Assembly (NCBI RefSeq): GCF_015291645.1
Contig: NZ_CP030055.1
Location: forward strand, 2,790,001-2,854,000
Direction: 5' to 3'
Origin: Bradyrhizobium sp. CCBAU 53340
GTDB taxonomy: Bacteria; Pseudomonadota; Alphaproteobacteria; Rhizobiales; Xanthobacteraceae
Length of the DNA: 64,000 nt
Below are positions 9,149-17,851 of the stretch, piece by piece. Numbering within the stretch: position 1 is the first letter of the stretch; the number at the start of each line of letters is the position of its first letter. The position numbers and the translations under genes are program-made. The notes under the pieces are model-generated. The model ran no database searches. It was not told the DNA's origin and worked only from the letters and a program-made list of their open reading frames with translations.

Positions 9149-10654
9149 ATGGGCGGGGCTGACGCGCGGATCGTCCGCAATACGGCGCTGGTGATCCTTG
9201 CGCTGGTCGCATTGCGGCTGGTCGCGGCCGCCTTCACGCCGATTACCTTCGACGAAGCCTATTACTGGATGTGGTCGAAGAGCCTTGCGGGCGGCTATTA
9301 CGACCACCCGCCGATGGTGGCTTATGTCATCCGCGCCGGCACCATGATCGCCGGCGATACCGAGCTCGGTGTCCGCCTGGTCTCGATCCTGCTGGCGCTG
9401 CCGATGAGCTATGCGATCTATCGCTCGGCCGCGATTCTGTTTGGCGGTGCTCGCGTGGCGGCGACCAGTGCCATCCTGCTCAACGTGACCATGATGGCCT
9501 CGGTCGGCACGCTGATCGTCACGCCGGACGCGCCGCTGCTGGTCGCCTCCAGCTTCGTGCTGTTCTTCCTTGCAAAGGTGCTGGAGACCGGTCGAGGCAT
9601 CTGGTGGCTCGCAGTCGGCGCGGCGGTTGGCGCGGCGCTGCTGTCGAAATACACAGCGATGTTCTTTGGCGCCGCGATCCTGATCTGGCTCGTGTCCGTG
9701 CCGAAGCTCAGGCGCTGGTTCCTGTCGCCTTGGCCTTATCTCGGCGGCCTCGTTGCCCTTGCGCTGTTCTCACCGGTCATCCTGTGGAATGCGGACCACC
9801 ACTGGGTCTCGTTCGTCAAGCAACTCGGGCGCGCCAGGATCGAGGATTTCCGACCGGTCTTCATAGCGGAGCTGATCCCGACCCAGATTGCGTTCGCAAC
9901 GCCGCTGGTCTTCATCCTTGGTGCGATGGGGCTGCATGCGCTGACCTGGCGACGCGCTGGCGCGCTGGCTTCGCGCCTGCTGATCGAGACGATGTTCTGG
10001 ACCATCGTCGCCTATTTCGTCTGGCATTCGCTGCATGCCCGCGTCGAGGCCAACTGGTTCGCGCCGGTTTATCCGCCCTTCGTGGTCGCCGCCGCAGCCG
10101 CAGCCAACCTCGCGCAATGGAAGCCGCGGGCTCAGCGCCTGGTGGGCTTTTGCCTGCGCTGGGCCGCGCCTGCCGGCATCGTTATGTTTGCCGCGTTGAT
10201 CCTGCAGGCCAATACCGGTTTGCTCTCGGGCTATCGCCGCGATGCGACCGTGCGCAGCGTCGGCGTCGGCTGGCGCGAGCTTGCCAGCGGGATCGAGGCG
10301 GAGCGCGTGCGCAGCGGTGCGACCTGCGTGCTCACGCCGGATTACGGCACCACCGGCTGGCTCGCCTTCTACCTGCCGCGCGGCACCTGCGTGGTGCAGC
10401 AGAACCAGCGCATCCGCTGGGTCAACATGCCCGAGCCCGATCCGAAGCTGCTTGCGGGCAAGCTGCTCTATGTCGACGAGATCAGGCCCGACGGCCATCC
10501 GTTCCTGAACGAGCTGTTCGCGAAAGTGACGCGCCTCGGCGAGTTGCAGCGCAAGCGCGGGCCGCTCGTGGTCGAGACCTACGGCATCGATCTGCTGGAA
10601 GGCGCCAGGGGCGACGTACTGGACCGCTCGCCGCCGCCCGAACTTCAGCCTTGA
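9149..10654 (+). CDS. GT39-type (ArnT/PMT-like) membrane glycosyltransferase
   Basis: A 501-residue integral membrane protein with about ten hydrophobic helices and the characteristic acidic first-loop motif FDEAYYW (Asp35-Glu36) followed by YYDHPPM, as in PMT/ArnT lipid-linked sugar transferases. The soluble C-terminal region (about 365-501) is periplasmic in relatives. Located 18 bases after the GT2-GtrA gene, so the two probably work in sequence: the first charges a polyprenyl carrier, this one transfers the sugar to a lipid or surface glycan. Acceptor unknown. Confidence 0.87.
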   Translation: MGGADARIVRNTALVILALVALRLVAAAFTPITFDEAYYWMWSKSLAGGYYDHPPMVAYVIRAGTMIAGDTELGVRLVSILLALPMSYAIYRSAAILFGGARVAATSAILLNVTMMASVGTLIVTPDAPLLVASSFVLFFLAKVLETGRGIWWLAVGAAVGAALLSKYTAMFFGAAILIWLVSVPKLRRWFLSPWPYLGGLVALALFSPVILWNADHHWVSFVKQLGRARIEDFRPVFIAELIPTQIAFATPLVFILGAMGLHALTWRRAGALASRLLIETMFWTIVAYFVWHSLHARVEANWFAPVYPPFVVAAAAAANLAQWKPRAQRLVGFCLRWAAPAGIVMFAALILQANTGLLSGYRRDATVRSVGVGWRELASGIEAERVRSGATCVLTPDYGTTGWLAFYLPRGTCVVQQNQRIRWVNMPEPDPKLLAGKLLYVDEIRPDGHPFLNELFAKVTRLGELQRKRGPLVVETYGIDLLEGARGDVLDRSPPPELQP

Positions 10655-10666
10655 GCGCAGCGCATC

Positions 10667-11407
10667 TCACCAGCGGGGGATTTCTCCGGTCGGAACGGTG
10701 GTCGAGACAGCGTTGTTGTTCCTGGGAATGACGAGCGGACTGAGGCAGGCGAAGGCCTCGATGGATTGATAGATGAAGTTCATCATGCCATCGACGCCCA
10801 GAACCGGGACCATGCGATTGAACACCGGAAGTTTGAGAAACCGGTTCTCCATCGGCAAGCACAGCTCCAGCAGTTTCTTTGCTCCGCGAGGCGAAACCAC
10901 GTACCCGGCCGTGCCGAAGCAGCTGCTGAGCCGCAAGGCGGTGACCTCCGAGGTCGATGTCTGGAACGCCGCCGCGTTTTGATCGGTCGGCTGCTTGGGC
11001 GAAAACACCATGGCGGACCTGAAGCCAGGCGTCAGCTCAACTTCAAGGGTGGAGTCCGTGTTGTAGCCGAGTGCGACGTAGTCCCAGTCCTCGAGACGAC
11101 GAACGACATCGAGGCGCTCGGTGATGTCATGGCGGACAATCGCATCGTCTTCGAACACGAGCGCCGGGATTCCGGATTGAATTGTCTGTTGCCAGATCCG
11201 GACGTGGGAGGCCGCACAACCGACGGCACCCGCAGTGAACTGCGATCCTGGTACAACCAGGTTCATGCCGAGTGCCTCTTCCGGCGAGAACGAGGCACCA
11301 TCGGATGCCTCAAATCGTTCAAAGGCGATTCCCGTTCCGGCATTCAGCCTCAGGAAGCTTTCGAACTTCTCCGGCTGACGATTGAGGTTGACGACAAAGT
11401 TCTTCAT
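10667..11407 (-). CDS. Glycosyltransferase family 25 (LPS/LOS biosynthesis type)
   Basis: A 246-residue protein beginning KNFVVNLNRQPEKF, typical of GT25, with GAVGCAASHVRIW and the acidic VFEDDA motif near residue 91 that binds the metal-nucleotide sugar, and a conserved GTAGYVVSPRGAKKL segment. The start at 11407 fits the family; upstream in-frame sequence translates an unconserved Arg-rich leader and would run into the divergent gene. It converges with the GT39 gene (13 bases apart). Role: cytoplasmic sugar transfer during surface-glycan assembly. Confidence 0.85.
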   Translation of the reverse strand: MKNFVVNLNRQPEKFESFLRLNAGTGIAFERFEASDGASFSPEEALGMNLVVPGSQFTAGAVGCAASHVRIWQQTIQSGIPALVFEDDAIVRHDITERLDVVRRLEDWDYVALGYNTDSTLEVELTPGFRSAMVFSPKQPTDQNAAAFQTSTSEVTALRLSSCFGTAGYVVSPRGAKKLLELCLPMENRFLKLPVFNRMVPVLGVDGMMNFIYQSIEAFACLSPLVIPRNNNAVSTTVPTGEIPRW

Positions 11408-11619
11408 GCAGGGACCAGATGCAAGGTTCGGATAAAGCGCGCCGATCGCTGCTCGCAGCCATATCAACGGTCCCGGCGATTCGCCACGCAGCGGCGCGGC
11501 GCGCCGGAAGCGGTGTCCAGCTTCAAGCAAGCTCCAGCGGATAGGTGGGAAGCGGCAACCTTTCTGACGTCCCGGGAATCGGGTTGCCGTCCGCTCTCCC
11601 ATGATCCGGAAGGTCCTCG

Positions 11620-13620
11620 ATGAATTATCATGACGGCACTCTCGCAAGAGCAAACGAGATCTCGACAGAGCCGTCATCGCTGACGCGGGATGAAGTCTAC
11701 CAGATCTGCCTTCGTCACCTGAAGACGGGCGAGCTCGAGCAGGCCGAGGCCCGTTGTCGCGAAGGGCTTGCCTCGGATGCGAACCATGCCGGGTTGCTTC
11801 ATCTGATGGCCGGTGTGTCGCTGCTCAACGGGGATTACGATGCCGCCATCAATTGGGCCGGCCGCGCACTCACGAACGAGATGAAGGCGACCTATCTCGC
11901 AACGTTCGGGACGGCGCTGCTGGGCAAGGGGCTGCAGGCGCAGGCGTTCGAAGCGTTTCAGCGCGCGGTGGCGCTCGATCCCGTTGATGCTTCAATCTGG
12001 GAGAATTTCGGCAATGCTCTGAACAGGGTGGGGCAGGCCAACCAGGCGAGCCTCTGCTTCCTGATCGCGCGTGCCTATCAGAAGCTGCCGTTCCTCGGCG
12101 AGTGCCGGTCTGTTCCTCGCAACGGCTGGAATGCCCTGACGGCGCAATTCAATCCGCATCTTCAAAGCCGCGCAAAGTCGAACGAAGCGCGCGATCCCAT
12201 TCATTGCTTCTGGTCGAACGCGCCCTTGAGCGAGATGTCGCGCCTGTCGCTCCAGTCGATGGTCCGTCAGGGCCATCCGGTCAAGCTGTACACTTACGAC
12301 AACGTCGCCGCCATGCAGGCGCGTGTACCGCCGGGGGTGATGGTGGCCGACGCCGGAAATCTCGTGCTCAGCGCGATCTACCAGCATGCGGTTCTGAACA
12401 GCGAGATCCGCTACTTCAGCGACATCTTCCGCTACGCCGTTCTGCACGAATTCGGCGGCTGGTGGCTCGATACGGATATCGTTCTTGTGAAGCCCCTGGA
12501 TTTCGGACGGGAACACGTTTTCTCCGCGCAATGGTCGGGAGTCGAGAACGGGCACGTCTGCGTCGGCGACGTGATGCGCGCGCCCAAGGGCTCGGTTCAC
12601 ATGGCCAATCTGTATGCCTTGTCGCTTCAGCGCCTGTTCAGCGAAAAGCGCGTCGAATACGGCGCGGTGGGACCGCTGTTGCTCAGCGAATATCTGCTCG
12701 TGGCCGGTGACGAAGAGCTGCAAGCGTCGATCTTGCCGCCGACGACCTTCAACGCCATCGACTGGCGCGAAGTTGACTTGTTCGCCAGCGAAGGCCGGGC
12801 CGGCTTCGAGCTGTTGAGCGACGCGCGTGTGACCGGGGTCCATCTCTGGGGCAAGATGTGGGCCGAGCGGGGCTTGCGCTTCGATGCCGTCCCCGAGCAG
12901 AGCGTGGCCGGCTATCTCAAGAAGCTGGTGCTCGAACCGAACTGGTTGACGCAGCTCGCTGCGAAATACGACTCCGACAAGGGCGCCGTCTACAAGGGCC
13001 ACATGGCCCATCACTATACCCGCGTCTATCACGAGCTGTTTCGATCGAAGGCCCTCGAGCCCATCCGCATCCTGGAAATCGGCCTATGCCGCGGCCGCGT
13101 CGAAGGCTGGGCCCAGGATCAGGTGCCGTCGCTGCAGATGTGGCTCGACTACTTCCCGAATGCCGAAGTCATCGGCGCCGATATCGAGGATTTCAGCTGG
13201 TTCTCCCATCCCCGCGTCAGGATCCACCGCGTCGATCAGGGCGACCGGACCATGCTGGAAGAACTCGCCGGCAAGGAAGAGCCGCTGGACATCATCATCG
13301 ACGATGGCTCGCATGCCTCGGTGCACCAGCACCTGACGCTCGGCGTGCTGTTTGCCGCGCTGAAGCCGGGCGGCCTGTTCGTCATCGAGGATCTGGATTG
13401 GCAGCCGCCGGAGATTCCATCGGGCGGTGCGCCCCTGGTCAAGGATGTGCTCAACGCGATGAAAGCGGGCGGCGCCTTCACGTCCAACGTCATGACCGAG
13501 GCCGAAGCGAAGCTGATCTCGGACGAGGTCGACGAGATTCTTCTCAACGACAGCTTTCGCGAATTGATGTCGCGCGGCCTGCTCGGTGGCCTCGGCGTGC
13601 TGAGGCGCAAGGCGCAATAG
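11620..13620 (+). CDS. TPR - GT32-like glycosyltransferase - SAM methyltransferase fusion
   Basis: A 666-residue three-part protein. Residues about 25-160 are TPR-like helical repeats. Residues about 190-425 resemble DXD sugar transferases of the GT32/capsular type: DPIHCFWSN, RYFSDIFRYAVLHEFGG and the Asp-Thr-Asp at 284-286. Residues about 435-666 are a class I methyltransferase with motif I ILEIGLCRG (about 482-490), ADIEDF and IIDDGSHAS followed by KPGGLFVIEDLDW, as in CmcI/MycE-like enzymes. It probably adds and methylates a sugar on a surface glycan. It diverges from the GT25 gene and ends in a strong terminator. Each domain is recognisable; the order of action is inference. Confidence 0.85.
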   Translation: MNYHDGTLARANEISTEPSSLTRDEVYQICLRHLKTGELEQAEARCREGLASDANHAGLLHLMAGVSLLNGDYDAAINWAGRALTNEMKATYLATFGTALLGKGLQAQAFEAFQRAVALDPVDASIWENFGNALNRVGQANQASLCFLIARAYQKLPFLGECRSVPRNGWNALTAQFNPHLQSRAKSNEARDPIHCFWSNAPLSEMSRLSLQSMVRQGHPVKLYTYDNVAAMQARVPPGVMVADAGNLVLSAIYQHAVLNSEIRYFSDIFRYAVLHEFGGWWLDTDIVLVKPLDFGREHVFSAQWSGVENGHVCVGDVMRAPKGSVHMANLYALSLQRLFSEKRVEYGAVGPLLLSEYLLVAGDEELQASILPPTTFNAIDWREVDLFASEGRAGFELLSDARVTGVHLWGKMWAERGLRFDAVPEQSVAGYLKKLVLEPNWLTQLAAKYDSDKGAVYKGHMAHHYTRVYHELFRSKALEPIRILEIGLCRGRVEGWAQDQVPSLQMWLDYFPNAEVIGADIEDFSWFSHPRVRIHRVDQGDRTMLEELAGKEEPLDIIIDDGSHASVHQHLTLGVLFAALKPGGLFVIEDLDWQPPEIPSGGAPLVKDVLNAMKAGGAFTSNVMTEAEAKLISDEVDEILLNDSFRELMSRGLLGGLGVLRRKAQ

Positions 13621-13634
13621 CCGGAAGCGGGAGC

Positions 13635-13674
13635 GGCCTCGGTCGATCATCTCGACCTTGGCCGGCGCCTTTTT
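13635..13674 (+). terminator. Rho-independent terminator
   Basis: Hairpin GGCC-TC-GGTCGA / TCGACC-TT-GGCC with a small loop, followed by GGCGCCTTTTT. It lies 15 bases after the fusion gene. Confidence 0.8.
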
Positions 13675-13776
13675 CGGGCGTCGAATCCTGGCCTCTCCGC
13701 ACAGGCGGGGTGAGGCGGTGGCGGTGCGAACGCACCAGCCTCGCGCAACGCATCCCCCGCTATCTTCCGGACATTG

Positions 13777-13866
13777 ATGACCACGAAAATGACTTGGTTG
13801 ATGCGTTTAGAGATGCGGCCGAAGACGTCCGCTGAGCGTGCTGAACCGGCCGAGAATTATAGTTAA
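13777..13866 (+). CDS. Possible 29-aa small ORF (uncertain)
   Basis: In the 450-base gap between 13620 and 14075 there is a 29-codon frame beginning MTTKMTWLMRLEMRPK, ending TAA just before a small terminator hairpin. It is Met- and Arg-rich and has no convincing ribosome site. The rest of the gap shows no gene. The region may equally encode a short noncoding RNA ending at the terminator near 13904. Confidence 0.2.
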   Translation: MTTKMTWLMRLEMRPKTSAERAEPAENYS

Positions 13867-13881
13867 CAGCGTCGCCTAAGT

Positions 13882-13904
13882 CCGTAGTTCTGCGGGCTTT
13901 TTTC
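13882..13904 (+). terminator. Probable terminator in the 13.6-14.1 kb gap
   Basis: Short stem CCGTA / TGCGG with a 4-base loop, then GCTTTTTT. It is separate from the fusion-gene terminator 200 bases upstream, so some transcript (small ORF or sRNA) may end here. Confidence 0.45.
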
Positions 13905-14074
13905 TCGAAATGGCACAGCGTTAACGAGTTGCCCTACATCCGCCCGAACTTAATCCGCATTTAACTAAAAGTCGCCTTAATGACGCTCCGACCCTCTGCG
14001 AGATGCTGTTTCCGGATCGTGACCAGCGGCACTTCGGAGGGGGACTTAGTGACACCGTCCTGGACGCAAGGCGA

Positions 14075-15229
14075 ATGAGTACGAGTATCGCTGCGCAGAG
14101 TTACGCGGCACGGAAGCCAAACAATTCTCGGAAGTCTTCCCGGAAAATGACCACCCAAAACGTGCTTGGCGCCGCCGTGGCCGGTTGCGTCTTGCTTGCC
14201 GGCTGGACCGTCTACAACAACATCTTCGCCGCCAGCGTCTATCCGACCGTCGGCAGCGCCGGTTACGACGAACCCGTGATCAAGCGCACGCCCAAGGTCG
14301 CGCTGCGCGAGGCGGACGAGGCCATCCGGGAGACGTTTGCGCTGCTGCCCGACCGGCTCCAGGTCGCCGCGCCGATTTCGCGCGAACAGTTCAACGAGCG
14401 CTTTGCCGCGGCGGCGACGCAGGGCGTGGATTCGAACGCGGCGAGCGCTGCGCCTGCGGCGAAGGTCGCTGAAGCTCCGAAGCCGACCGTTGTTGCCAAG
14501 GTCGCCGAAGTGCTGAAACCGCTCAACCCGGCCAAGGTGGCTGAGCGGGTCGCCGACAAGGTCGCTGACGTCGCGAAGGGCAAGCGCTCGGACGCGCAGG
14601 TCCAACTTGCTTCGGCCGACCCGGCCCAGATCGTGCCGGCGCCTGAAGCCAAGAAATCCTTTGCCGATCGCGCCAAGGCCGCGGTGATGTCGATCACCGG
14701 TCCGCGCCAGTCGATGGTCGAAAAGCTCTGGGGCAAGCGTGAGTCCTCCGGCGGCCTGCTGGCCTATGCCTCGGCCGACGCCAGCGTGACTTCGGCGATC
14801 GCGCCGAAGGAGCAGAACCCGATGTTCGGCGGCGCGCCGCCCTATGAGCGCGACACTGCAGTCTACGACATCACCGCCAAGACCGTTTACCTGCCCGATG
14901 GCACCAAGCTCGAGGCGCATTCCGGCCTCGGCGACAACCTGGACGATCCGCGCTCGCAGCGCGTCCGCATGCGCGGCGTCACCCCGCCGCACATCTACAA
15001 TCTGAAGCCGCGCGAAGCGCTGTTCCACGGCGTGCCCGCGCTGCGCCTGACCCCGATCGGTGGCGAGAGCGCGATCTACGGCCGCGACGGCCTGCTCGCG
15101 CATACCTTCATGCTCGGGCCGAACGGCGATTCCAACGGTTGCGTGTCGTTCAAGGACTATTACGCATTCCTCGACGCCTATCGCAACAAGGGCATCCGCA
15201 AGCTCGCGGTGCTGGCGCGGGTTCAGTAG
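14075..15229 (+). CDS. Membrane-anchored DUF2778 (Tlde1-like L,D-transpeptidase fold) protein
   Basis: A 384-residue protein: basic N-terminus, one transmembrane helix at about 28-50, a long Ala/Lys/Val-rich linker (about 120-240) with repeated KVAE/KVADKVAD units, and a C-terminal catalytic domain (about 270-384). The domain has HTFMLGPNG with His343 and SNGCVSF with Cys356, the His/Cys pair of the L,D-transpeptidase-like DUF2778 family. The likely site of action is peptidoglycan in the periplasm. The start at 14075 leaves a standard N-in anchor; an ATG at 14003 would add an unconserved leader. Ends in a terminator at 15257. Confidence 0.75.
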   Translation: MSTSIAAQSYAARKPNNSRKSSRKMTTQNVLGAAVAGCVLLAGWTVYNNIFAASVYPTVGSAGYDEPVIKRTPKVALREADEAIRETFALLPDRLQVAAPISREQFNERFAAAATQGVDSNAASAAPAAKVAEAPKPTVVAKVAEVLKPLNPAKVAERVADKVADVAKGKRSDAQVQLASADPAQIVPAPEAKKSFADRAKAAVMSITGPRQSMVEKLWGKRESSGGLLAYASADASVTSAIAPKEQNPMFGGAPPYERDTAVYDITAKTVYLPDGTKLEAHSGLGDNLDDPRSQRVRMRGVTPPHIYNLKPREALFHGVPALRLTPIGGESAIYGRDGLLAHTFMLGPNGDSNGCVSFKDYYAFLDAYRNKGIRKLAVLARVQ

Positions 15230-15256
15230 GCCCGGTCAATTCGAGATCATGCAAAA

Positions 15257-15280
15257 GGGCCGCTCGCTGCGGCCCTTTTT
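15257..15280. terminator. Bidirectional terminator
   Basis: GGGCCGC / GCGGCCC stem with a TCGCT loop, flanked by AAAA on the left and TTTTT on the right. It can serve both the DUF2778 gene and the convergent GST gene. Confidence 0.85.
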
Positions 15281-15304
15281 CGTTTTCTGTTTCCGTAGCG
15301 ACCT

Positions 15305-15943
15305 CTACGCTGCGTTGGCCGGCATGGCCTTGCGCAGCGCCATCTCGGTGGCGATCGCCTCTCGCACTACGGGCCGCGCCTGCATGCGTTCGAGATATCG
15401 AGTGAGCGATGGCCATTGCGCGATGTCGACGCCTGCGGGACGAAGCAGCAGCAGAGCCCAGGTGAGATGTGCGTCCGCGACGGTGAAGCGGTGACCGACG
15501 AGGAATTCGCGGTCCGCCAGATGCGCTGACGGCACCGACAGCGTCTGCGCGATTCGCGCGCGCGGCTTGGCGAGGGAGCCGTCGTCCTTGTACCAGAAGG
15601 TCGGGAACAGGAACGCCTTGTGGATCTCGGCGCCGATGAAACTGAGCCATTCCTGCAGGCGGTAGCGATCCAAATCTCCCGGCCGCGTCGCAAGGCCGTG
15701 CTCGGGCTTCAGGTCGGCAATGTATTGCAGCACCGCCGCGCACTCGGTCAGCCGCTCGCCGTTCTCCAGCACCAGCACCGGCACGGCGCCCTTCGCGGAG
15801 ATGTCGCGAAAATCGCCGTCGCCGTCCGCGACCGTCTTGGTCGCGAGATGTACCTGATGATAGCTCGCCTCGAGGCCAGCTTCCATCAGGGCGATGCGGC
15901 TCGCGAGCGAGCAGGCCATCGGCGAGAAATAGAGTTGCAGCAT
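15305..15943 (-). CDS. Glutathione S-transferase (beta-like)
   Basis: A 212-residue cytosolic GST. The N-terminal thioredoxin-like domain begins LQLYFSPMACSLASRIAL with a Cys11-type active-site region as in beta-class bacterial GSTs, contains the cis-Pro GAVPVL and the glutathione-binding ECAAVLQYIAD. The C-terminal helical domain has FTVADAHLTW with the conserved N-capping Asp. Downstream of an isochorismatase-type gene, 12 bases apart, so both may share a transcript. Role: conjugation or reduction of an electrophile; substrate unknown. Confidence 0.9.
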   Translation of the reverse strand: MLQLYFSPMACSLASRIALMEAGLEASYHQVHLATKTVADGDGDFRDISAKGAVPVLVLENGERLTECAAVLQYIADLKPEHGLATRPGDLDRYRLQEWLSFIGAEIHKAFLFPTFWYKDDGSLAKPRARIAQTLSVPSAHLADREFLVGHRFTVADAHLTWALLLLRPAGVDIAQWPSLTRYLERMQARPVVREAIATEMALRKAMPANAA

Positions 15944-15955
15944 CGCATTGCTCCG

Positions 15956-16549
15956 TTATGTCAGCGCATCGCCGCGCGCGATGATCGCGAAGCGGTCGGA
16001 CAGTTCGGCCAGCGCAACCTCGTGGATGGTCCGCGCATCCAGCGTGCCGCCGCGACCGTCCGGCAGGTCGCGCGTGGCGCAGGCGTCGGCATCGATGGTG
16101 GTGCGAAAGCCGAGATCGAGCGCGGCGCGTGCGGTCGAGCTCACGCACATATGCGTCATGAAGCCGGCCAGCACGATGTTCTTTTTTTCTGTCGCGTCAA
16201 GACGCGCCTTCAGATCGGTGCCGGCGAACGCGTTGGGCAACTCCTTTTCGATCACCAGCTCGCCGGCATGCGGCGTCAGCTCGGCGACGATGGCGCCGCG
16301 CTCGGCGCTGCGATCGAACAGGCCGCCCGCCTTGCCGCGATGGGCGATGTGGATGATCGCCGCGTTTGCTTCGCGTGCCCGTGCCAATAGCTTGGCCGCG
16401 TGCGCGATCGCGGGCTTGGCGTCGGGCAAGGCGAGGGGGCCTGCGAGATATTCGTTCTGGATGTCGATCAGCACCAGCGCAGCGTCGGCAAGGCGCGGCG
16501 GGGTGAGGTCGGCGTCGGCGAGCTGGAGCAGGGTCTTTGCGGTCGTCAT
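15956..16549 (-). CDS. Isochorismatase-family cysteine hydrolase
   Basis: A 197-residue cysteine hydrolase with the family triad: Asp29 (LIDIQNEY), Lys102 (VIEKELPNAF) and Cys135 (GFMTHMCVSSTARAA). Length is normal. The ATG at 16549 has a GGAGAA site; longer frames upstream overlap the divergent LysR gene. It starts about 130 bases from that LysR gene, which is probably its regulator. Substrates in this family include amides such as nicotinamide and carbamoyl compounds; nothing here selects one. Confidence 0.88.
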   Translation of the reverse strand: MTTAKTLLQLADADLTPPRLADAALVLIDIQNEYLAGPLALPDAKPAIAHAAKLLARAREANAAIIHIAHRGKAGGLFDRSAERGAIVAELTPHAGELVIEKELPNAFAGTDLKARLDATEKKNIVLAGFMTHMCVSSTARAALDLGFRTTIDADACATRDLPDGRGGTLDARTIHEVALAELSDRFAIIARGDALT

Positions 16550-16679
16550 GGTCTTGGCGATTCTCCGAAAGCGAAAGGCTGGTCCAGCATAGCCCCGGGA
16601 CGGCCTGCCGATATGCAGGGATATTGCAGCGGGCGGCTGCGATATTGCAGGCGCCTCGCGGCCGATGTAGCCTCGCCCT

Positions 16680-17513
16680 ATGAACTGGGACGATCTGCGC
16701 ATCATCGCCGCCGTCAGGGACGAGGGCACCTATGCCGGCGCCAGCGCGCGGCTGCGCATCGACGAGACCACGGTCGGGCGCAGGCTGTCGCGCATCGAGC
16801 GCGCGCTCGGCCTGCGCCTGTTCGAGGCCGCCGACGGCGTGCGCAGGCCGACGCGCAGTTGCGAAGCTGTGCTGGCACATGTCGAGGCGATGGCGGCGCA
16901 CGCCGCCGAGATCGGCCGGCTCAGCGAGAGCCTGGAAGGCCCGGTCGGGCGCCTGCGCATCGCCTCCACCAACACGGTCGCCGAGGCGGTGCTGTCGCCG
17001 CGCGCGAGCGACTTCCTGCTCGTTCATCCCGGGCTGACGCTGCAATTCCTCACCTCGAGCGAGAACGTCAAGTTCTCGCGCTGGGAGGCCGATCTCGCCA
17101 TCCGCCTGCGTAAGCCCGACAAGGGCGACTTCGCGATCTCCAAGCTCGGCGACATCAAGCTCTATTATGTCGAGCCCCTTGCCACCGAGGGCGAGCCGAT
17201 GTTGTGCGCCTATCCGGATGAGTTAGGTGCCATTCCCGAGATGCAATTCCTGCGCACCAGGAAAGCCCGCGCGCGCTGCGTCACCGATAACGTCCGCGTC
17301 ATCCGCAATTTGATCCGCGCGCATCAGGCCGCCGGCGTGTTGCCGGAGTACGTTTGCGCGGACTTGCTCGGCGATCGCCGCCTGCGCGCCACATTGCTGC
17401 CGAAGCGGCGCGACGTCTGGCTGCTCGTGCAAAACCACCTCAAGCGCGACGCCGCAACCCGCGTGACGATCGACTGGGTGAGGGCGTGTTTTCAGGAGAT
17501 GTCGCGGGAGTGA
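16680..17513 (+). CDS. LysR-family transcriptional regulator
   Basis: A 277-residue regulator with an N-terminal winged helix (about residues 1-60: MNWDDLRIIAAVRDEGTYAGA and TTVGRRLSRIERALGLRLFE) and an effector domain from about 88. It is a little short for LysR proteins (usually about 300 aa). It diverges from the isochorismatase/GST pair, which it probably controls. Confidence 0.88.
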   Translation: MNWDDLRIIAAVRDEGTYAGASARLRIDETTVGRRLSRIERALGLRLFEAADGVRRPTRSCEAVLAHVEAMAAHAAEIGRLSESLEGPVGRLRIASTNTVAEAVLSPRASDFLLVHPGLTLQFLTSSENVKFSRWEADLAIRLRKPDKGDFAISKLGDIKLYYVEPLATEGEPMLCAYPDELGAIPEMQFLRTRKARARCVTDNVRVIRNLIRAHQAAGVLPEYVCADLLGDRRLRATLLPKRRDVWLLVQNHLKRDAATRVTIDWVRACFQEMSRE

Positions 17514-17588
17514 GGCGATGTGGCGATCGCAATATTGAGAGTACAGCTTTTGGTTGATGTGTTCTCCGCTTGATCCTAACATCCGCTC

Positions 17589-17628
17589 GTCATTCCGGGC
17601 TCGGCGCTTTGCGCCGCCCCGGAATGAC
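17589..17628. repeat. Palindromic intergenic repeat, family A
   Basis: GTCATTCCGGG ... CCCCGGAATGAC forms a long hairpin with a GC-rich arm. Other copies of this family are at 20347-20487, 38361-38385 and 44935-45040. It follows the LysR gene. Confidence 0.75.
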
Positions 17629-17655
17629 AAATCAAAAAATCTTCTCATACCCCCC

Positions 17656-17684
17656 TTGCAACCCGAACGTGCTTCGTCTATTAG
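17656..17684 (+). promoter_or_regulatory. Candidate sigma-70 promoter for the tRNA-like RNA
   Basis: TTGCAA, a 17-base spacer, then TATTAG. The spacing is ideal and both hexamers match the consensus at 4 of 6 positions. No coding start follows; transcription beginning near 17691 would run through the two tRNA-like folds to the terminator at 17963-17997. I looked for and did not find a sigma-54 promoter here. Confidence 0.5.
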
Positions 17685-17773
17685 CGCGCTCCTTCGCTAG
17701 GCCATGTGCCCGGGCTCGTTGAGATCCCGGCTGGCGCGGATCGCTCTGCGATGTCGTGTTCCGCCGAATGAAG

Positions 17774-17851
17774 GCAAGAGCAGGATGTAGCTCATGGAGA
17801 GCGTCGGGGTGAAACCCGAAGGCATCGGTTCGATTCCGGTCTCTTGTCCCA
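17774..17851 (+). ncRNA. tRNA-like RNA element 1 (non-canonical)
   Basis: A tRNA-like fold with departures from a real tRNA. Acceptor stem: GCAAGAG (17774-17780) with CTCTTGT (17841-17847), 7 bp including one G-U, followed by C and an encoded CCA (17849-17851). T-arm: ATCGG-TTCGATT-CCGGT, standard. Anticodon arm: TCGGG / CCCGA with a six-base loop GTGAAA instead of seven. D-arm: GCTC-ATGGA-GAGC, with an unusually small loop, and nine rather than two bases between acceptor and D-stem. It would be a poor tRNA. It abuts element 2 and lies upstream of a slipin gene. The fold is seen; the assignment to an RNA-repair-type tRNA-like molecule is inference from known SPFH associations. Confidence 0.65.

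Noticed and set aside
17640..17770. A sigma-54 promoter for the tRNA-like RNA, as expected for RtcR-type control
   Set aside because: No GG-N10-GC pair with acceptable -24/-12 sequence is present; the better candidate is a sigma-70-type promoter at 17656.
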